In this document: in pieces, positions 60,527 through 64,000 of the stretch
How positions within the stretch are numbered: position 1 is the first letter of the stretch
Layout: every line of letters begins with the position of its first letter
Assembly: GCF_002920635.1 (NCBI RefSeq)
Contig: NZ_PQSR01000027.1
Coordinates: 1-64,000 of the forward strand
DNA length: 64,000 nucleotides
Direction: 5' to 3'
DNA from: Streptomyces sp. Ru72
GTDB taxonomy: Bacteria; Actinomycetota; Actinomycetes; Streptomycetales; Streptomycetaceae
Translations under genes and position numbers: made by a program
The notes under the pieces: model-generated
Databases searched by the model: none
What the model saw: only the letters and a program-made list of their open reading frames with translations
What the model was told of the DNA's origin: nothing

Positions 60527-61648
60527 ATGGCCCTGCCCGAAGGACTGCGCAGCACCCCGTTCTCCCCGCGGTACGACGACCGCGTCGAGGAGTGGATGGA
60601 CGTCTACGGCCATGCCGTGCCTCTGTTCATCACGGACCCGGCCGAGGAGTACGAGGCATTCCGCACCGCCGCCGGCGCGCTGGACTACTCGATGCTCTAC
60701 AAGTGGCACGTCGAAGGCGAGGACGCGCTCGCCACCGTCGACGCCGTCTTCTCGCGGAGCGTCCGCGGGCTCGGCGAGGGCCGTATCGCCTACGGCGTGG
60801 TCGTCGACGCGGACGGCTTCATGATCGACGACGTGACCGTGGCCGTCCTCGCGCCCGGCCACGTGGTCGTCACCGGCGGCAACCCGGCCACCCAGGAATC
60901 ACTGATCGCGCACGCCCCCGACGGCACCACGGTCACCGAGCGTCGCGACGAGTTCGCCGTACTGACCCTGCAGGGACCGCGCAGCCGCGAGGTCCTCCAA
61001 CGGCTCACGCACGTCGACGTCTCCAACGCCGCCTTCCCCTATTACACCTTCGTCCGTGACGTCCTGGTCGCCGGCATCGGTGCGCAGGTCAGCCGGATCG
61101 GGTTCACCGCCGAACTCGGCTACGAGATCCAGGTGCCGCGCGAGCGTGCGCTGGACCTGTGGGACGCGGTCCTCGACACGGGGGCTGACCTCGGAGTGAA
61201 GGCCGCCGGCGCGCTCGCCCTCCTGACGTGTCGCACCGAGGCCGGAATGATCATGGGTGAGCTGGAGTACGACCACACCGTCACCCCGTTCGAGTGCCGG
61301 ATGGGCTGGGCGATCGACTTCGACAAGGGCCCCTTCCAGGGCCGCGACGCGCTGCTCGCCAAGAAGGACACCGCGCAGGGGCGTGTGGTCAGCGTCGTCC
61401 TGGATACCGCCCCCGAGGCGGCCGAGGGAGCGCGACTGGAGCTGGGCGGACGGGACGTCGGCTACGTGACGATGGCCGTGCCCTCGCCCGTACTCGACGG
61501 CGCCACCCTGGGGCTCGCCCGCGTGCACCGTGACGCGGTGAAGTCGGGGACCGCGCTGACCGCGGTCGCCGCCGACGGTTCCAAAGCCGACGCCACGGTG
61601 AAGCCCACCCCCGTGTACGACCCCGAGCGCACCCGCGTACGGGCCTGA
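60527..61648 (+). CDS. Aminomethyltransferase (GcvT)-like folate-dependent demethylase
   Basis: The product has 373 residues and resembles GcvT/DmdA/sarcosine-dehydrogenase folate domains: DYSMLYKWHVEGEDA at the start, GEGRIAYGVVVDADG, LTLQGPRSREVLQRL, and FTAELGYEIQVPRE. It transfers a methyl or aminomethyl group from a substrate to tetrahydrofolate. It is followed at close spacing by purU and folD, which handle the resulting C1-folate; no glycine cleavage H or P protein is present, so a demethylase on another donor is more likely than classical GcvT. ATG at 60527 follows CTGGAG. Confidence 0.82.
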   Translation: MALPEGLRSTPFSPRYDDRVEEWMDVYGHAVPLFITDPAEEYEAFRTAAGALDYSMLYKWHVEGEDALATVDAVFSRSVRGLGEGRIAYGVVVDADGFMIDDVTVAVLAPGHVVVTGGNPATQESLIAHAPDGTTVTERRDEFAVLTLQGPRSREVLQRLTHVDVSNAAFPYYTFVRDVLVAGIGAQVSRIGFTAELGYEIQVPRERALDLWDAVLDTGADLGVKAAGALALLTCRTEAGMIMGELEYDHTVTPFECRMGWAIDFDKGPFQGRDALLAKKDTAQGRVVSVVLDTAPEAAEGARLELGGRDVGYVTMAVPSPVLDGATLGLARVHRDAVKSGTALTAVAADGSKADATVKPTPVYDPERTRVRA

Positions 61649-61667
61649 GCCGGAAGGCACCGCAGCC

Positions 61668-62513
<846 letters not shown>

Positions 62514-62533
62514 CCCGAGAGGTTCGTACGACC

Positions 62534-63388
62534 ATGACCACCGCGACGCTGCTCGACGGCAAGGCCGCGGCAGCCGAGATCAAGGCCGAACTCGCCGCCC
62601 GCATCCAGGCGTTGAAGGCACGGGGCGTCACCCCGGGTCTGGGGACCATCCTGGTCGGCGACGACCCGGCCAGCCACTCCTACGTCGGCGGCAAGCACCG
62701 CGACTGCGCCCAGGTCGGCATCGCGTCGATCCGGGTGGAGCTGCCCGCGACCGCCTCCCAGGCCGACGTCGAGGCCGCCGTGCTCCGCCTCAACGCGGAC
62801 CCGGCCTGCACCGGCTTCATCGTCCAGCTGCCGCTGCCGGCTCACATCGACACCCACGCCGTACTGGAGCTCGTCGATCCCACCAAGGACGCCGACGGGC
62901 TGCACCCGACGAACCTCGGGCGCCTCGTGCTCGGCGTTCCCGGGCCGCTGCCCTGCACGCCCCGCGGCATCATCGACCTGCTCCGCCGCAACCAGGTGGC
63001 CATCACCGGCAGGGAGTTCTGCGTCATCGGCTGCGGCATCACGGTGGGCCGTCCGCTGGGCCTGATGCTGACCCGAAGCACCGAGCACGCCACGGTGACC
63101 CTGTGCCACGAGGCCACCCAGGACGCCGCGGCCCACGCCCGGGTCGCCGACGTGGTCGTGGCCGCGGCAGGCGTGGCCCACCTCGTCCGGCCCGACTGGA
63201 TCAAGCCGGGCGCCACGGTCCTGTCCGTGGGCATCACCCGGACCGTGGAGGGCATCCTCGGGGACGTCCACCCGGATGTCGGGCACGTCGCCGGTTCCCT
63301 GGCCCCGCCGGTGGGCGGGGTGGGGCCGATGACCCGGGCCATGTTGCTGACCAACATCGTCGAGGCCGCCGAGCGCGGCCGGCCCTGA
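62534..63388 (+). CDS. folD: Methylene-THF dehydrogenase / methenyl-THF cyclohydrolase
   Basis: The product has 284 residues. The catalytic Tyr and Lys are in SYVGGKHRDCAQVG, and DGLHPTNLG, PCTPRG and the PPVGGVGPMT block follow. The NADP loop reads VIGCGITVGRP where most FolD proteins have IGRSNIVGKP, so the conserved Ser and Asn are changed. It interconverts methylene-, methenyl- and formyl-THF. A housekeeping folD probably exists elsewhere, so this copy is dedicated to the operon. A hairpin terminator follows at 63401-63428. Confidence 0.92.
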   Translation: MTTATLLDGKAAAAEIKAELAARIQALKARGVTPGLGTILVGDDPASHSYVGGKHRDCAQVGIASIRVELPATASQADVEAAVLRLNADPACTGFIVQLPLPAHIDTHAVLELVDPTKDADGLHPTNLGRLVLGVPGPLPCTPRGIIDLLRRNQVAITGREFCVIGCGITVGRPLGLMLTRSTEHATVTLCHEATQDAAAHARVADVVVAAAGVAHLVRPDWIKPGATVLSVGITRTVEGILGDVHPDVGHVAGSLAPPVGGVGPMTRAMLLTNIVEAAERGRP

Positions 63389-63400
63389 CGGAGAAGCTGC

Positions 63401-63428
63401 GGGGCCGAGCCTGTTCGGGCTCGGCCCC
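63401..63428 (+). terminator. Hairpin ending the one-carbon operon
   Basis: GGGGCCGAGCC (63401-63411) pairs perfectly with GGCTCGGCCCC (63418-63428) around a 6-nt loop, 13 nt after the folD stop codon. Confidence 0.75.
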
Positions 63429-63545
63429 AGCCGTGTGCGCGCCAGCGGGGAAGGCACCGGCGGCGTCGCCGCCGCTGGGCAGGCAGCACCCGCGCATGCT
63501 CGCCGTCTGCCCCGGCCCGCAGGGCCCGGCAAGCCGTCCGCACGA

Positions 63546-63725
63546 TCACAGGCGACCGGCGTAGAAGGTGTACCGCTCCAGCGGTTCTCCCTCGTGGCCC
63601 CATGGCCAGGGCGTCACCAGGCCGTTGGTCGCGGTGAACACCGGGCGGGCGTCGCCCGTGCGGCCGGCGCGGACCAGGCAGTAGGCAAGCAGCCCGAGGT
63701 CGGCGACGGCGGCGGCCCGGCGCGG
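63546..63725 (-). pseudogene. Unrecognised coding segment in another frame after the amidotransferase domain
   Basis: A reading frame with strong third-position GC bias encodes about 55 residues (VADLGLLAYCLVRAGRTGDA, then RPVFTATNGLVTPWPWGHEG) ending at TGA 63546. It takes over just where the amidotransferase-like frame loses sensible sequence, so it may be that gene's C-terminus after a frameshift. I recognise no domain in it. Confidence 0.35.
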
Positions 63726-64000
63726 GTGACCGTGGCTCTGTCGTGGGCGGCTCGGACGAGGGCGTCGAACAGTCCCTGCTGGGTGGGGTCCTCGTGGGCG
63801 GTGTCCTCCGGGTGCCACTGGACGGCGGTGAACCATCCGTGGACACCGGGGAGTTCGAGCCCCTCCACGGTGCCGTCGGCCGCGCGCGCGGTGACCGCGA
63901 GTCCCACGCCGGCACGGTGGACGCGCTGGTGGTGGTAGCAGGACGCCTCGACCTTCTGCGCGCCGGTGGCCTGCTCCAGCAAGGTGCCGCGCTGGATCGC
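63614..64000 (-). CDS. Class I glutamine amidotransferase / PuuD-like gamma-glutamyl hydrolase (partial)
   Basis: Only the C-terminal part is inside the window. It has the PuuD-type block VEASCYHHQRVHRAGVG, then GTVEGLELPG and AVQWHPEDTAHEDPTQQGLF, in which QWHPE gives the catalytic His and Glu of class I amidotransferases. The nucleophile Cys lies beyond the edge. PuuD hydrolyses gamma-glutamyl amides; together with the folate demethylase operon nearby, degradation of a methylated amine is conceivable. After residue LVRAAHDRA the frame becomes low-complexity until its stop at 63614, whereas a coding-like frame continues to 63546, suggesting a frameshift near 63715. Confidence 0.65.
   Translation of the reverse strand, partial: AIQRGTLLEQATGAQKVEASCYHHQRVHRAGVGLAVTARAADGTVEGLELPGVHGWFTAVQWHPEDTAHEDPTQQGLFDALVRAAHDRATVTRAGPPPSPTSGCLPTAWSAPAARATPARCSPRPTAW

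Overview
The window comes from a high-GC actinomycete, almost certainly a Streptomyces. Coding is strongly GC-rich at third positions, GTG starts and ATGA/GTGA stop-start overlaps are common, and the families present are typical of the genus (a SARP regulator, DUF574-type methyltransferase, PaaX, a DnrK-type methyltransferase, a type II PKS). It has four parts.

(1) 1-9.7 kb is a small biosynthetic locus cut by the left edge. It has a two-part B12-dependent glutamate (methylaspartate) mutase, whose large subunit is fused to an FAD/NAD(P)-binding oxidoreductase domain. It also has an EamA exporter, a LysR regulator, a divergent single-module type I PKS (KS-AT-degenerate DH-ACP, no KR) and a TetR regulator. 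The mutase and PKS genes carry rare TTA (leucine) codons. I do not recognise the product.

(2) 9.7-21.9 kb is ordinary chromosome: serine hydrolase and Bcr/CflA exporter, SDR, D-Ala-D-Ala carboxypeptidase, aldo/keto reductase, DoxX, MazG-like, PaaX-like regulator, secreted alpha/beta hydrolase, 14-TM MFS exporter and archease.

(3) 22.3-57.2 kb is a large type II PKS cluster. Its core (48.6-55.0 kb) is TcmI-type cyclase, cupin cyclase, KS-alpha, KS-beta, ACP, a fused TcmN-type aromatase/cyclase-ketoreductase, a second ketoreductase and two ABM monooxygenases, followed by a P450 and a methyltransferase. A SARP lies directly upstream, and three 11-bp direct repeats precede the core operon. Tailoring genes are spread upstream: four PHBH-type FAD monooxygenases, a second P450 with its ferredoxin, a BBE-type flavo-oxidase, SDR, a tandem SnoaL protein, a DnrK/RdmB-like methyltransferase and a second methyltransferase, two paralogous quinone oxidoreductases, a frameshifted anthrone-oxygenase-like gene, an F420-type reductase-like gene, and an asparagine-synthetase-like amide synthetase without the glutaminase cysteine. 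Controls and export are a MarR and a DHA2 exporter. The enzyme set resembles pathways to pentangular aromatic polyketides with amide nitrogen (the fredericamycin/lysolipin/xantholipin group). No glycosyltransferase, halogenase, malonyl transacylase or PPTase is seen. The cluster sits between archease and rtcB, which usually work together, so it looks inserted there.

(4) 57.3-64 kb returns to housekeeping: RtcB RNA ligase, a frameshifted PAS gene, a TetR regulator divergent from a folate one-carbon operon (GcvT-like, PurU, FolD), and a truncated class I glutamine amidotransferase at the right edge.
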